Below are positions 25,929 through 35,612 of a DNA stretch of 64,000 nt, piece by piece. The stretch's first letter is position 1. The number at the start of each line of letters is the position of its first letter. Source of the stretch: Proteobacteria bacterium DTSAM18 (GTDB lineage: Bacteria > Myxococcota_A > UBA796 > GCA-2862545). The stretch is taken from the NCBI GenBank assembly GCA_028767165.1, contig JARACJ010000007.1:124001-188000 (forward strand). The letters run 5' to 3'. The position numbers and the translations under genes are program-made. The notes beneath the pieces are model-generated. The model was given only the letters and a program-made list of their open reading frames with translations. It had not been told where the DNA came from and ran no database searches.

Positions 25929-28696
25929 TGATCCAGAGGCACCTATCAGGCGCGAGAAGCCTGCTCATCGCCCTGGCGGCCATCTCGGCCGCCTGTGAGG
26001 GCGGCACCGACGACGATCCCATCGGCGGCAACGAGCCGCCGGAGGTGGCCATCGTCTCCCCGGAGGATGGCGGCCGCGTGCTGGCCGCGCTCCAGGTCAC
26101 CCTCGAAGGCACCGCCACCGATCCGGAGGACGGCGAGCTCGATGGCGCGTCGGTCACGTGGTCTTCCGATCTCGACGGGACCCTCGGTGAGGGGCTCCGG
26201 CTGAACACCACCCTGTCCGAGGGGCTGCACACGCTCACGCTCACGGCCACCGACTCCGAAGGCGCCACCGACGAGGACTCCGTGCAGGTCGAGGTCTCCT
26301 CGGAGAACCTGGCCCCGGTGCCCGTCGTGATCGCCCCGGAAGACGACGCCATCTTCCGCGAGGGCGACATCATCGCCCTGTCCGGCGAGGCGCTGGATCC
26401 CGAGGATGGTGGGCTGTCCGGGAGCGCCCTGGTCTGGACCTCCAGCATCGACGGCGTCCTGGGGCAGGGGGCCGAGGTGGAGTGGCTGGCACCGAGCCTG
26501 GGCGAGCACCAGCTCATCTTCAGCGCCATCGATCGGCAGGGACTGCAGGCCAGCACCTCGATCTCGGTGCTCGTGGCGGGCATCGGCGAGGATGTTCCTC
26601 CGCAGGTCACGCTCCTGCAGCCCCTCGACGGCGCCGTGCTCACGGCCGGCGAGACGGTGGAGCTGCTCGGCGAGGCCACCGACCTCGAGGATGGTGATCT
26701 CAGCGGATCCAGCCTTGCCTGGTCGTCGTCCCTGGATGGCGCACTCGGCACGGGCGAGAGCCTGTCGGTGGAGCTCGCGAGTGGAGCCCACGCCCTGAGC
26801 CTCACCGCCACCGACTCCGTGGGGCAGAGCCGCACGGAGACGATCAACGTCTCGGTGGTCGCCGATGGCCTCAACCCGCCCACGGTCACGCTCCTGCAGC
26901 CCACCACCGGATCCGTGTTCTACGACGGCGACGATGTCACCCTGCAGGCGTCCGCCACGGATCCGGAGGATGGCACCCTCACCGGATCCGGCCTGTCCTG
27001 GTCGTCCGATCTCGATGGATCCCTGGGCACGGGCACGTCGCTCACGGTGTCCACGCTGTCCGTCGGGAGCCACAGCCTCACGGTCACGGCGGAGGACTCC
27101 GACGGCGCCCAGGCGGCGGCCTCGGTGGCCGTCAGCGTCCTGCCGGTGAACGACCCGCCGGTGGTCACCATCCAGGGGCCCGCCAGCGGCGGCACCTACG
27201 TCGCCGGCACGTCGATCACCTTCGACGTCGATGCCACGGACCCCGAGGACGGCGCGCTCACGGGAAGCTCCATCGTGTGGCAGTCCTCCCTCGACGGGCA
27301 GATGGGCACCGGCGAGTCCCTCAGCTACGCGAGCCTCACCGCCGGCAGCCACCTCATCACGGCCACCGCGCTCGATTCCGGTGGTCGCAGTGGATCCGAC
27401 AGCATCTCCCTCACGGTGGATCCGGCACCGGTCAACCTGGCGCCGGTCGCATCCTGGATCGTGCCTGCAGAGGGCTTCGTGGATCTGGACTTCACGGTGG
27501 ATGCTTCCGGGTCCACCGATCCGGATGGCACCATCGCCAGCTACGAGGTCGACTTCGGGGATGGATCCTCGGTGGTCAGCAGCACGGATCCGTCGATCAC
27601 CCACACCTACACCGCTGAGGGGATCTACAGCCTCACCCTCACGGTCACCGACGACGACGGCGCCACCGCCACCGCCAGCGGCACCACCACGGTGGTGATC
27701 CCGCCGCGGGTGCCCGTCGTGGCAGCGGATCACGACGGCGCGCTCGGCGGCTGGTGTGCCCTGTCCGTGGACGGCAACGACGACGTGCACGTGCTGTACC
27801 GGGACGCCGAGCACGAGCAGGTCTGGTACACCACCAACACCAGCGGTTCCTGGTCCTCCGAGCTCGTGGCCGGCCCCGGCTTCCTGGTCGGTGGCTATGC
27901 GTCACCCCATGGCGGCGACATGGTGCTCGATGCGTCGGATGAACCCCACGCGGTGTTCATGCTCGACGGCGTGGTGTACTACGCGCCCCGGTCCTCGGGC
28001 ACATGGCCCCTCACCGTGGCCAACCCCACCGAAGATGCGCGCTCCGCCAGCCAGCTGGCCATCGCCCTCGATCCCTCCCAGAGCGATCGGGTCACCGTGG
28101 GCTTCGAGTCCTACGACGCCAGCACCGGGTCCTACCCGGCGGTGTCCACCCTGAGCGCCGGCTCGTTCACCGAGGAGGTGTACGACACCATCGGCAGCGC
28201 GTGGATCTACCGCTTCCGCGGCGGCATGGCCTTCGACGCGTCCGGCACGCTGTACATGAGCGCCCACGACGATCAGATCGGCGCGGTGGAGTGGACCGCT
28301 TCCGCCGGCTTCGACAGCTACACCCTGGCCGGTACCAGCCCCTACAACGTGGGCGGGGAGAAGGCGCCCGTCGTCATGGACGACAACGACGAGCCGCTCA
28401 TCGCCCACCGGGGCGGGGTGGTCAGCCGCAGCGGCACCACCTGGACGAGCTCCGTGGTTGCGAACAGCGGCCTGTACGATGTGGCGGTCGCCTGGGATCC
28501 CATCGTGGGCGAGCCCGTGGTGGCCTTCCAGAACGACCAGGGACAGCTCGAGATCCTGCGCACCACGGATCGGCAGTACTGGTGGTACACCTACCAGGGG
28601 CCCATGTCCGGCGGCGACATCATCGATGCGGCGGTCAACAGCCTCGGCGAAGAGCACGTGTGCTTCTTCCGCGACGGCAACCTGCTCGTGTTCTGA
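25928..28696 (+). CDS. Large surface lipoprotein: five Ig-like repeats, PKD domain and propeller module
   Basis: 922 residues, start overlapping the preceding stop. The lipobox is AAISAAC. Five approximately 90-residue repeats follow, each with a TDPEDGxLxGS turn and a WSSDLDG strand, then one PKD domain (SGSTDPDGTIASYEVDFGDG, DDDGATATASGT). The remaining third copies the propeller-like region of the upstream gene (DDVHVLYRDAEHEQVWY, DEPHAVFMLDGVVYYAP). The protein is probably an extended stalk carrying a binding head on the cell surface, as in many predatory or gliding bacteria. Target and ligand are unknown. Confidence 0.75.
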   Translation: MIQRHLSGARSLLIALAAISAACEGGTDDDPIGGNEPPEVAIVSPEDGGRVLAALQVTLEGTATDPEDGELDGASVTWSSDLDGTLGEGLRLNTTLSEGLHTLTLTATDSEGATDEDSVQVEVSSENLAPVPVVIAPEDDAIFREGDIIALSGEALDPEDGGLSGSALVWTSSIDGVLGQGAEVEWLAPSLGEHQLIFSAIDRQGLQASTSISVLVAGIGEDVPPQVTLLQPLDGAVLTAGETVELLGEATDLEDGDLSGSSLAWSSSLDGALGTGESLSVELASGAHALSLTATDSVGQSRTETINVSVVADGLNPPTVTLLQPTTGSVFYDGDDVTLQASATDPEDGTLTGSGLSWSSDLDGSLGTGTSLTVSTLSVGSHSLTVTAEDSDGAQAAASVAVSVLPVNDPPVVTIQGPASGGTYVAGTSITFDVDATDPEDGALTGSSIVWQSSLDGQMGTGESLSYASLTAGSHLITATALDSGGRSGSDSISLTVDPAPVNLAPVASWIVPAEGFVDLDFTVDASGSTDPDGTIASYEVDFGDGSSVVSSTDPSITHTYTAEGIYSLTLTVTDDDGATATASGTTTVVIPPRVPVVAADHDGALGGWCALSVDGNDDVHVLYRDAEHEQVWYTTNTSGSWSSELVAGPGFLVGGYASPHGGDMVLDASDEPHAVFMLDGVVYYAPRSSGTWPLTVANPTEDARSASQLAIALDPSQSDRVTVGFESYDASTGSYPAVSTLSAGSFTEEVYDTIGSAWIYRFRGGMAFDASGTLYMSAHDDQIGAVEWTASAGFDSYTLAGTSPYNVGGEKAPVVMDDNDEPLIAHRGGVVSRSGTTWTSSVVANSGLYDVAVAWDPIVGEPVVAFQNDQGQLEILRTTDRQYWWYTYQGPMSGGDIIDAAVNSLGEEHVCFFRDGNLLVF

Positions 28697-28704
28697 GGTC
28701 TCGA

Positions 28705-28734
28705 GGGCCGCTCCACACGGCGTGTGGAGTGGCC
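28705..28734. terminator. Bidirectional hairpin between convergent genes
   Basis: The arms GGGCCGCTCCACAC and GTGTGGAGTGGCCC pair along 14 bp with one G-T pair and a 2-3 nt loop. The hairpin lies between the lipoprotein stop (28696) and the SRPBCC stop (28746), serving both. Confidence 0.7.
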
Positions 28735-28745
28735 CCGCCCGATCC

Positions 28746-29198
28746 TCAGGCCAGGCCCTTCTTGAGGTTCCCGAGGAACCCGCGGATGTTCGACGAGATC
28801 AGCTTGCTCACCACGGGACGCAGGGCCGGTGCCACGAGCTTGGGGATCGCGGGGATGTCGAGCTTGATGCGGTGCTGGTAGGCGATCTCCGTGCCTCCGC
28901 CGGAGGGCCGGCAGCGGGCGTGGCCCTCGGTGGTCATGTTGCCCTTCTCGGTGTTCCAGACCACGTCGCCGCCCTGCTTGCGGTAGCGGACGACGTAGTC
29001 GGGCTTCATGGTGTGCTTGCCCTGCTTCTGCTCGGGCATCACGATGTGCAGGCGCTCTTCGTCGAGCGGGGTCTGGGCCTCGGCTTCGGGCAGGGCGGCC
29101 ATGAGGGCATCGAGGCTCGACAGGTGGGCCTGGACCTCCTCCGGGCTGCGGGGGCTGTGGAAGGTCTCTTCGTAGGTGCCTTCGAACGTGGCCATCAT
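28746..29198 (-). CDS. SRPBCC-like ligand-binding protein
   Basis: 150 residues. It begins MMATFEGTYEETFHSPRSP and has the alternating beta pattern of START/SRPBCC small proteins (DYVVRYRKQGGDVVWNTEKG, GGGTEIAYQHRIKLDI). A C-terminal helix, VAPALRPVVSKLISSNIRGF, is typical of the fold. The family members bind hydrophobic ligands; no particular ligand can be assigned. It resembles DUF1997-type proteins only loosely. Confidence 0.6.
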   Translation of the reverse strand: MMATFEGTYEETFHSPRSPEEVQAHLSSLDALMAALPEAEAQTPLDEERLHIVMPEQKQGKHTMKPDYVVRYRKQGGDVVWNTEKGNMTTEGHARCRPSGGGTEIAYQHRIKLDIPAIPKLVAPALRPVVSKLISSNIRGFLGNLKKGLA

Positions 29199-29328
29199 CT
29201 GCCTCCTGGGAGCTGGGAACTTCGGTGCGCGAGCTCGGGTACCCGATGGGCGACTGCGCTGGGCCGTGCATACCCGCTACTGCTATGCTCCGGCCACATG
29301 AGGGCCCGATCGGCCCGGGAGGCAGGTG

Positions 29329-29967
29329 ATGAAGGGTTGGATCAAGGGCATGCTGATCGGGGTCGGCATCGTGGCCGCGGGCTTCCTCGCGTATGCGGCC
29401 AGTCAGCCGGGCGCCTACGAGGTGGAGCGCACGATCGAGATCGACGCCACGGGAGACGTCGTCCGCGGCATCGTCACCGACCTGCACACCTGGAAGGAGT
29501 GGACGGCGTGGACCGCCGAGCGGGATCCCGCGGCCGAGTGGACCTACGAGGGCACCGTGGGTGCCGTGGGCCACGGCATGGAGTGGGACGGCCCGGAGCT
29601 CGGCTGGGGCCGTCTGAAGCTCACCGCGGTGGAGCCCGGCGCCGTGGGCTACGATCTGTGGTTCCAGGAGGGAGGCGCACCCACGGAAGGCGAGTTCACC
29701 TTCATCGAGACGGACGGCACCACCACCGTCACCTGGCGTGACTCGGGTGACGTGCCCTTCGTGCTCCGGCCCATGGTCGGCACCATCGAGACCATGCTCA
29801 CCAAGGACTTCGACCAGGGGCTGGCCGGGCTCGAGGAGCTCGCCGAGGCCAGGCAGGTCGAGGTCGACGAGGCCGCGGAACAGGCCCGCCTGAAGGCCGA
29901 GCAGGAGGCCCAGGCGGCCGCCGAGGCCGAGGCCGAGGGCGCCGGCGACACGGAGGAGACCCCCTGA
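29329..29967 (+). CDS. Membrane-anchored SRPBCC / polyketide-cyclase-like protein
   Basis: 212 residues from ATG at 29329; a GTG immediately before it is also possible, as GGAGGCAG stands upstream of both. One N-terminal hydrophobic helix (MLIGVGIVAAGFLAYAASQ) is followed by a Polyketide_cyc2-type fold, YEVERTIEIDATGDVVRGIV and LHTWKEWTAWT, then a C-terminal Ala/Glu-rich tail. It is probably tethered to the membrane and binds a hydrophobic ligand. Its gene is divergent from the other SRPBCC gene and runs into the next gene. Confidence 0.75.
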   Translation: MKGWIKGMLIGVGIVAAGFLAYAASQPGAYEVERTIEIDATGDVVRGIVTDLHTWKEWTAWTAERDPAAEWTYEGTVGAVGHGMEWDGPELGWGRLKLTAVEPGAVGYDLWFQEGGAPTEGEFTFIETDGTTTVTWRDSGDVPFVLRPMVGTIETMLTKDFDQGLAGLEELAEARQVEVDEAAEQARLKAEQEAQAAAEAEAEGAGDTEETP

Positions 29968-29972
29968 GCCAG

Positions 29973-30911
29973 GTGCCACCGCCCTCCGACCCACGGGACA
30001 CCCAGCCGGATCGCCGACGGGGGCCCGTGGATCCCGTCTGGCTGCAGCGTCTGCTGTCGTGGCTGGATCGGCGCCCCGAGGCGCGGGTCCTGACGGATCG
30101 TCTGGTGGAGCCGGCGACGCTGCAGGCCCACGCGCGCTCGTTCAAGATGGACGTGTCGGTCGACCTCTCCGATCTGCAGCGGATCCGCTGGTCGCTGAAC
30201 GACACCGGCGAGCCGGAGGCGTTCCGGGCGCGGCTCCGTGCCCTCTGGTCCGAGCTCGCGGATCCGGCGTGGCTGGAGCGGTTCCTGGCCATCAGCCCCC
30301 CGGGGGGCGCCCAGACCACGGCGTCCTTCAAGTGGGAGGCGGATGGATCGGGGCCGAGCCGCCTGGGGCTGTACTTCGAGGAGCTGCACCTGGATCCGCA
30401 GGCGGCCCGGATCCACGGCCAGGTGGCCCGGCTGGCCATGGGCAGCGTCCCCGGACCACTTCAGCTGCCCCTCGCGGCGGTGTGCATGGATCTGCGGGCC
30501 GGTGAGCCCGCGGGGTTCAAGGACTACTGGCTCGCACTCGACCACCTGCCGGCCGAGGCGGGCCCGCACCTGCAGGCCCTGTGGAGCCGTCTGCCCACCC
30601 ACCCACGCACCGGGGAGCGCCGCGGCCTCTACGTGCGTCGCTTCGATCGCCGGGGCCGTGCCGCGGGGGAGAGGCTGCTGTGGGTCACGGAGTGTACCCG
30701 GACGGAGGACATTCCGAGAACATGGGCCTGTCTCGACGACTTGGGTGGAACCCATTGGGGGAAACGCTTGCACGGTTGGCCGGAACTCCGCCGATGGATC
30801 GAGGGCTGGCCCACGGATCCGGGCACGTTCCTGTACCCGGACCTCGTGGCCTTCAATGTGGATCCAGGCGGTGAGCCAGCGGGCGTACAGGTGTACCTGT
30901 CCCTGAAGTGA
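29973..30911 (+). CDS. Protein of unknown function
   Basis: 312 residues from GTG at 29973, 5 bp after the previous stop. It is rich in Arg, Leu and Trp, with no signal peptide. Segments VDLSDLQRIRWSLNDTG and SRLGLYFEELHLDPQAARIH suggest a globular cytosolic protein. A lone GGTHWGKRLHGWPELRRWIE stretch is notable. The gene ends with GTGA overlapping a possible start of the Cys-cluster gene. Family unknown. Confidence 0.6.
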   Translation: MPPPSDPRDTQPDRRRGPVDPVWLQRLLSWLDRRPEARVLTDRLVEPATLQAHARSFKMDVSVDLSDLQRIRWSLNDTGEPEAFRARLRALWSELADPAWLERFLAISPPGGAQTTASFKWEADGSGPSRLGLYFEELHLDPQAARIHGQVARLAMGSVPGPLQLPLAAVCMDLRAGEPAGFKDYWLALDHLPAEAGPHLQALWSRLPTHPRTGERRGLYVRRFDRRGRAAGERLLWVTECTRTEDIPRTWACLDDLGGTHWGKRLHGWPELRRWIEGWPTDPGTFLYPDLVAFNVDPGGEPAGVQVYLSLK

Positions 30912-30937
30912 GCCGTCGCCCGTCCTGGGAGGACGTG

Positions 30938-31867
30938 ATGGCCATCTCCGTGATCGAACCCCTTCGTCACCGCTGTGTGGGTTGTGGCGCGAGCTGCCAC
31001 GGCCGAACCGTGCAGCTGGAACCGGGAGAGGAGGAGATCCGGATCCGTGGCGCGGCCCTGGCCCTGGGCGTGCTCGACCCGATCGAGGGACGTGCACTAC
31101 GGCAGGAGGAGGGCCGCTGCGTGTTCCTCACCGACAACAGGCGCTGCAGCATCGAGACCCGGTTCGGACCAGACGCCAAGCCCGCTTCCTGCCGGCAGTT
31201 CCCCCTCGTGGCCACGAGGGTGGGAGGCGAGGTGAGGGTGGGCATGGATCCCGTGTGCAGCCACGACATCGTGGGGAGCTTGCAGGGGGATCGGGTCACC
31301 GCCGGATCCGTGCAGGTGAGACCTGCTCCCGGCGGGCCCGGCTGGGAGGATCAGGAGCTGTGGCTGTCCGAGGTGCTGTGCACGCCCGGACAGACCGTGA
31401 CGGGGGCGCTGCAGGAAGCCCTGCGGGTGGATCCGGACGCCCTCCAGGGGATCTGGCGGCGCATGGTCCGCTCGCTGCACCGCTCCGGGGTGGCAGCGGA
31501 TCCGCGCCTGCCCACCCCGGTGATGCAGGCCCTGGCACCCCTGTGGGGCTGGCAGGGGGAGGGGCCCGGTCGACCCTGGCTGCCCTTCGCGGAGTCCTAC
31601 GCCCTGCAAGCCGCGGATCGGCTCGTGCAGCTTCGGCTCATCGGATCCGTGCGCACGCCGTCGGCCCTCGTGATCCTGTCCCTGATGGGGGCCTGGGGGG
31701 CGTGGCAGGTCACCGACGATGTCGAAGGGTTCGGTCGCACCTACGCCGCGTGGATCCGCGCACTGCGGGACGAGGGCTTCACCCACCGCTGGCTGCCCAC
31801 CGGCGAGGACGTGGCCTGGCTGCTCGGCGGTGCGTCCGGTCCGCGGGTGCCCTCGGCCGTGGACTGA
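30938..31867 (+). CDS. YkgJ-type zinc/iron-chelating Cys-cluster protein
   Basis: 309 residues from ATG at 30938, chosen because GGGAGGACGTG precedes it; a GTG at 30908 overlapping the previous stop is an alternative. The N-terminal 120 residues match the YkgJ/UPF0153 family: CVGCGASCHGR, then RCVFLTDNRRCSIETRFG, ASCRQFPLVATR and DPVCSHDI. The Cys residues form a metal or Fe-S site. The remaining 190 residues are helical and of unknown role. It probably belongs with the upstream unknown gene. Confidence 0.7.
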   Translation: MAISVIEPLRHRCVGCGASCHGRTVQLEPGEEEIRIRGAALALGVLDPIEGRALRQEEGRCVFLTDNRRCSIETRFGPDAKPASCRQFPLVATRVGGEVRVGMDPVCSHDIVGSLQGDRVTAGSVQVRPAPGGPGWEDQELWLSEVLCTPGQTVTGALQEALRVDPDALQGIWRRMVRSLHRSGVAADPRLPTPVMQALAPLWGWQGEGPGRPWLPFAESYALQAADRLVQLRLIGSVRTPSALVILSLMGAWGAWQVTDDVEGFGRTYAAWIRALRDEGFTHRWLPTGEDVAWLLGGASGPRVPSAVD

Positions 31868-31890
31868 GGCCCCGTGCCGGGCCGCGGTAC

Positions 31891-32889
31891 CTACAGCAGG
31901 TTCTGCGTGCGCATCCAGGCGATGGCGTCGCGGATCATGTGCTCGAGGGGGATCGTGTCGTCGTAGCCGAGCTCGGAGACGGCCTTGCTGGAGTCGGTGT
32001 GGATCTTCACCGAGGTGATGTAGGCCTTCTCGGGGGTGAGATCGGGCTCCTCGCGCCACAGGGCATGCCAGACGCCGTGCAGCCAGGTGACGGCCCGCAG
32101 GGCGCTGTAGGGGACGGCGCTGCCGGGCACGCGCTTGCCGAGCTCGGCGCCGATGACGCGCACGAGATCCACGAAGGAGGCGTGCACGCCGCCCAGGATG
32201 TAGCGCTCGCCGGTGGGGGCGGACTCGGCGGCGGTGACGTGGGCGCGCGCGACCTCCTGCCCGTGGCCGAAGCTGCCGGAGCCGGGAGGGATGCCCGGCA
32301 GGTTCTCCTTGCCGACCATCTGGATCATCTGCGCCCAGTTGTGACGGTCGTAGCGGCCGACGATGTGGCAGGGGTTGAGGATGACGGCGTCGAGGCCCCG
32401 CTCACGGACGGCCTGCAGCACCAGCTCCTCCGCCTCGTACTTGGTGCGGTAGTAGCCGACCCAGCTGTCGCCACCCTTGCGGGGGGTGTCCTCGGTGATG
32501 GTCTGGTCGTGCACGTCCCACACCGCGATGGTGGAGGTGTGGATCAGCCGCTTGGCGCCGCGGGTGAGGGCGGCGTCGATGATGTTGCGGGTGCCGTCGA
32601 CGTTGGTGAGGTGCTGCTGCGCGTTGTGCTTGCGCCACATGCTGGTGTCGGCCGCGGTGTGGAAGATGGCGTCGACGCCGAGGGGGATGGCTTCGAGGAG
32701 GCTCTTCTTGTCGGTGACGTCGCCGAGGTGCCACAGGGTGGGCGTGTGCTTGAGCAGGGAACGGTTGGAGGTGGGCCGCGCCAGCGCGTGGACCTCCCAG
32801 CCATCCATCAGCAGGCGCTCGACGATGTGGGTACCCAGGAAGCCCGTGGCGCCCGTGACGAAGGCCTTCTTCTGGCGATTTCCCACCAT
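31891..32889 (-). CDS. NAD(P)-dependent epimerase/dehydratase (extended SDR)
   Basis: 332 residues from ATG at 32889. The N-terminal GATGFLGTHIVERLL nucleotide motif, the IFHTAADTSMW and TSTIAVWD segments, and the active YYRTKYEAEELV (Tyr-x3-Lys) place it in the extended SDR family, near dihydroflavonol-reductase/3-beta-HSD-like proteins. The C-terminal part contains VSELGYDDTIPLEHMIRD. It oxidises or reduces a hydroxyl or keto group on an unknown substrate; given the organism's apparent sterol genes, a sterol-type substrate is possible but unproven. Confidence 0.85.
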   Translation of the reverse strand: MVGNRQKKAFVTGATGFLGTHIVERLLMDGWEVHALARPTSNRSLLKHTPTLWHLGDVTDKKSLLEAIPLGVDAIFHTAADTSMWRKHNAQQHLTNVDGTRNIIDAALTRGAKRLIHTSTIAVWDVHDQTITEDTPRKGGDSWVGYYRTKYEAEELVLQAVRERGLDAVILNPCHIVGRYDRHNWAQMIQMVGKENLPGIPPGSGSFGHGQEVARAHVTAAESAPTGERYILGGVHASFVDLVRVIGAELGKRVPGSAVPYSALRAVTWLHGVWHALWREEPDLTPEKAYITSVKIHTDSSKAVSELGYDDTIPLEHMIRDAIAWMRTQNLL

Positions 32890-33074
32890 GGTGACGCACT
32901 CCCCGCGTGTAGCGTGGATTGTAATGGAACGCGCGGGGGGAAGCACGTCGAGGTGAACCCCTCACTGGCTGGATTCGTGGATTGTCCCGCTATCAGGTTG
33001 TCTATCCGGACATGCCGTGCTCGTGTTCCACGTGGTCTTGCACAGGGTGCCAAGGCGCACGGCCGAACATGGCC

Positions 33075-33542
33075 TCACGGGCTCCAGGTCTGGTACGGAT
33101 GTGCCGCAAGATAGGCGTTGTAGTAGCGTTCCAGGCCTGTCACCTCGGTGCCGGACCATGGCGGGAGGGTGACGTCTTCATCGGTGGAGCGCAGTTCCAC
33201 CTCTGCAAGTACCAGTCCATCGTTTTCACCATGAAAGACGTCGACCTCCCAGGTATGGCCTTCGTGGGGGATGCGGTACCGGGTCTTGTGGACCAGGGCG
33301 CCGCCCCACAGCTCCAGCATCTCGCGGGCGTCGGCCACGGGGAGCGGGTACTCGAACTCCGGCCGGCTCATGCCGTCGGCGCTCGCCCCCTTGAAGGTGA
33401 GCCAGGCGGTCTCTCCGGCGATCCGGATGCGCAGGGCCCACTCGGCGGTGGCGTGCAGGTAGCCCTGGATCATCTCGATGCCGGTCAGGGAGGTCCAGGG
33501 GGTGCCCTGGACGAGGAACTTGCGCTCGATCTCGGTGGCCAT
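33075..33542 (-). CDS. CYTH domain protein (triphosphate tunnel metalloenzyme)
   Basis: 155 residues from ATG at 33542. CYTH hallmarks: the start [11 protein letters not shown] (ExExK-type motif), [51 protein letters not shown] and [14 protein letters not shown]. These proteins hydrolyse inorganic triphosphate or other triphosphates in a beta-barrel tunnel. It is divergent from thyA, with 126 bp between the starts. Confidence 0.88.
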   Translation of the reverse strand: MATEIERKFLVQGTPWTSLTGIEMIQGYLHATAEWALRIRIAGETAWLTFKGASADGMSRPEFEYPLPVADAREMLELWGGALVHKTRYRIPHEGHTWEVDVFHGENDGLVLAEVELRSTDEDVTLPPWSGTEVTGLERYYNAYLAAHPYQTWSP

Positions 33543-33668
33543 GGAGGCTCCGTCGGTGGGGGGGATGGGGCGTGGGCGGGCCGGTCTGGCGATGTTGTTG
33601 TCAGGGTCGCCCGGGTGGGGGCGGGACCGGCGGAGAGGTGTGATAGACAGGCGAGGACCGGAGGCCCG

Positions 33669-34463
33669 ATGAAGAACTATCTCGACCTGCTCGCCCACGT
33701 GATGGAGAACGGCACCGATCGTAGCGATCGCACCGGCACTGGCACCCGCAGTGTGTTCGGCGCCCAGCTGCGCTTCGACCTGCAGGAGGGCTTTCCGGCG
33801 GTCACCACGAAGAAGCTGTTCTTCCGCTCGATGACCCACGAGCTGCTGTGGTTCCTGCAGGGCTCCTCGAACATCGCCTACCTCAAGGAGAACCGGGTGG
33901 GCATCTGGGATGCCTGGGCAGACGAGCAGGGCGAGCTCGGCCCGGTCTACGGCGTGCAGTGGCGTCGCTGGAAGGGGGCCGACGGCCGCGAGATCGACCA
34001 GATCGCGGAGCTCATCGAGAACCTGAAGACCAACCCCCACTCCCGGCGGCACATCATCAGCGCCTGGAACGTGGCCGACGTGCCCGACATGGCACTGCCT
34101 CCCTGCCACACGATGTTCCAGTTCCACGTGGCCGACGGCAAGCTGTCGTGCCAGCTGTACCAGCGCTCCGCCGATCTCTTCCTCGGCGTGCCCTTCAACA
34201 TCGCCTCCTACGCCCTGTTCACGCACATGATCGCGCAGGTCACGGGGCTGGAGGTGGGCGACTACGTGCACACCTTCGGCGATGCGCACATCTACCACAA
34301 CCACTTCGAGCAGGTGCGCACCCAGCTGCAGCGCGAGCCGCTGCCCCTGCCCACCCTGTGGCTGAACCCGGATGTGCGGAACATCGACGACTTCCGCTAC
34401 GAGGACATCAAGATGCTGGACTACCAGCACCACCCGGCCTTGCGGGCGCCCATCGCCGTCTGA
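33669..34463 (+). CDS. thyA: Thymidylate synthase
   Basis: 264 residues, exactly the length of the Escherichia coli enzyme. It methylates dUMP to dTMP using methylene-tetrahydrofolate. The start [41 protein letters not shown], and the active Cys146 in [11 protein letters not shown] are present. [17 protein letters not shown] and [14 protein letters not shown] complete the family pattern. folA is convergent just downstream, forming a thyA/folA pair. Confidence 0.97.
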   Translation: MKNYLDLLAHVMENGTDRSDRTGTGTRSVFGAQLRFDLQEGFPAVTTKKLFFRSMTHELLWFLQGSSNIAYLKENRVGIWDAWADEQGELGPVYGVQWRRWKGADGREIDQIAELIENLKTNPHSRRHIISAWNVADVPDMALPPCHTMFQFHVADGKLSCQLYQRSADLFLGVPFNIASYALFTHMIAQVTGLEVGDYVHTFGDAHIYHNHFEQVRTQLQREPLPLPTLWLNPDVRNIDDFRYEDIKMLDYQHHPALRAPIAV

Positions 34464-34485
34464 GCGGGTCGAGAGGCCGTCGAGC

Positions 34486-34501
34486 GACCGCCCGGGCGGT
34501 C
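34486..34501. terminator. Palindrome between convergent thyA and folA
   Basis: A perfect 16-bp palindrome, GACCGCCCGGGCGGTC, lies 23 bp after the thyA stop and overlaps the last two bases of folA. It may act as a small bidirectional terminator, though as a loop-less stem it is weak evidence. Confidence 0.4.
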
Positions 34502-34997
34502 AGCGTCGGCGGGACCACCACTGCACGGTGCAGTCCCAGGCGTTGCGCTCGTTGGCCGCAAACCGCTCCTCGCTGTCGAGCTGCCACTCGGACGCGGGCA
34601 GGGCGGGGAACCAGCGGTCGCCGTCGAAGGTGTGGTGCACCACCGAGCGGCACACGTGCGTGGCCATGGGGAGGGCCTGCTCGTACACGTTGGCGCCGCC
34701 GATGATCATCACCCGGTCGCCGCCCTCGCTGCGGCCGGCGACCTCGATGGCCTCGTCGAGGCTGTGGACGACCAGCGCGCCGGGGGCCTCGAACGCCTCG
34801 TTGCGGGTCACGACGATGTTCGTGCGGCCGGGGAGGGGACGCCCGATGGACTGCCAGGTGGTGCGCCCCATCACGATGGGGTGACCCATGGTGATCTGCT
34901 TGAAGCGCTTCAGATCGCCGGGCAGGCGCCAGGGCAGATCGCCACCGGCACCGATGAGGCGGGCTTCGTCGGTGGCCACGACGAGGATGAGGTCCAT
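34500..34997 (-). CDS. folA: Dihydrofolate reductase
   Basis: 165 residues, normal length. It reduces dihydrofolate to tetrahydrofolate with NADPH, restoring what ThyA consumes. Family features are VVATDEARLIGAGGDLPWRL, the FKQITMGHPIVMGRTTWQSI region, RPLPGRTNIVVTR, and MIIGGANVYEQAL. It starts at ATG 34997 and ends convergently with thyA. Confidence 0.96.
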   Translation of the reverse strand: MDLILVVATDEARLIGAGGDLPWRLPGDLKRFKQITMGHPIVMGRTTWQSIGRPLPGRTNIVVTRNEAFEAPGALVVHSLDEAIEVAGRSEGGDRVMIIGGANVYEQALPMATHVCRSVVHHTFDGDRWFPALPASEWQLDSEERFAANERNAWDCTVQWWSRRR

Positions 34998-35077
34998 GGG
35001 GGCTCCTGGGGGCGCTGTGGGAGCCCACGGATATCACGCCCCCGGTGGCAGGGCCGCACCGGGACGGCCGGGCCCCC

Positions 35078-35413
35078 TCAGGGGCCGAGGGTCTTCGGGT
35101 CGATGTTCACGGCACCGACGCCGAGCTTCGCCTTGTGGCGGGCGGACTCGGTGTAGGCGGCAGGCGCCGGCCCGCCGATGGTGATGACGCCCCGGTGCAG
35201 GGGGCTCGAGACGGCGCCGCCGCCGGAGGTGAGGCCGATGCCCGGAGTGGAGGCCGGCGAAGGCGCCGGGGGATCGGTCTCCTCGGGGGGATCGGTCTGC
35301 TCGAGGACGGGGTCGGTCTCGACGGGATCGCTCTCGACGAGGGGGTCGCCATCGGTGATCCGGCACGCCGCCGACGTGAGCAGGATCGCGAGCGGGAGGT
35401 GGCGTAGGGACAT
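35078..35413 (-). CDS. Small lipoprotein with acidic Asp/Pro/Thr linker
   Basis: 111 residues from ATG at 35413 (GGAGAGAGCGCC upstream). The lipobox ends in Cys (LLTSAAC). A linker repeats TDP/VE/TDPPEET, then a short end containing IGLTSGGGAVSSPLHRGV and TESARHKAKLGVGAV. No function is recognised. Confidence 0.55.
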   Translation of the reverse strand: MSLRHLPLAILLTSAACRITDGDPLVESDPVETDPVLEQTDPPEETDPPAPSPASTPGIGLTSGGGAVSSPLHRGVITIGGPAPAAYTESARHKAKLGVGAVNIDPKTLGP

Positions 35414-35612
35414 GGCGCTCTCTCCGTGGGGAATCGGGTAACGGATGATCGTGCACTTCACACCGGATTGCAAGGATGCACCTGGAACGTGCGGAGGGAG
35501 GGTCCCCGTTCGTCATCCGTGGTGAAGCAGGAGGGCATCCGGCCGAGGAGGTTGCCTGGGGGACCGCGCAGCCGGTACCCTGGGAGGCACGTGCCCACCG
35601 CTGGAGGTCGCG

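Noticed and set aside
33543-34433. Extended N-terminus for the CYTH gene running through antisense thyA
   Set aside because: The CYTH fold begins exactly at [11 protein letters not shown] at 33542, and the upstream frame lies in antisense to a certain gene.
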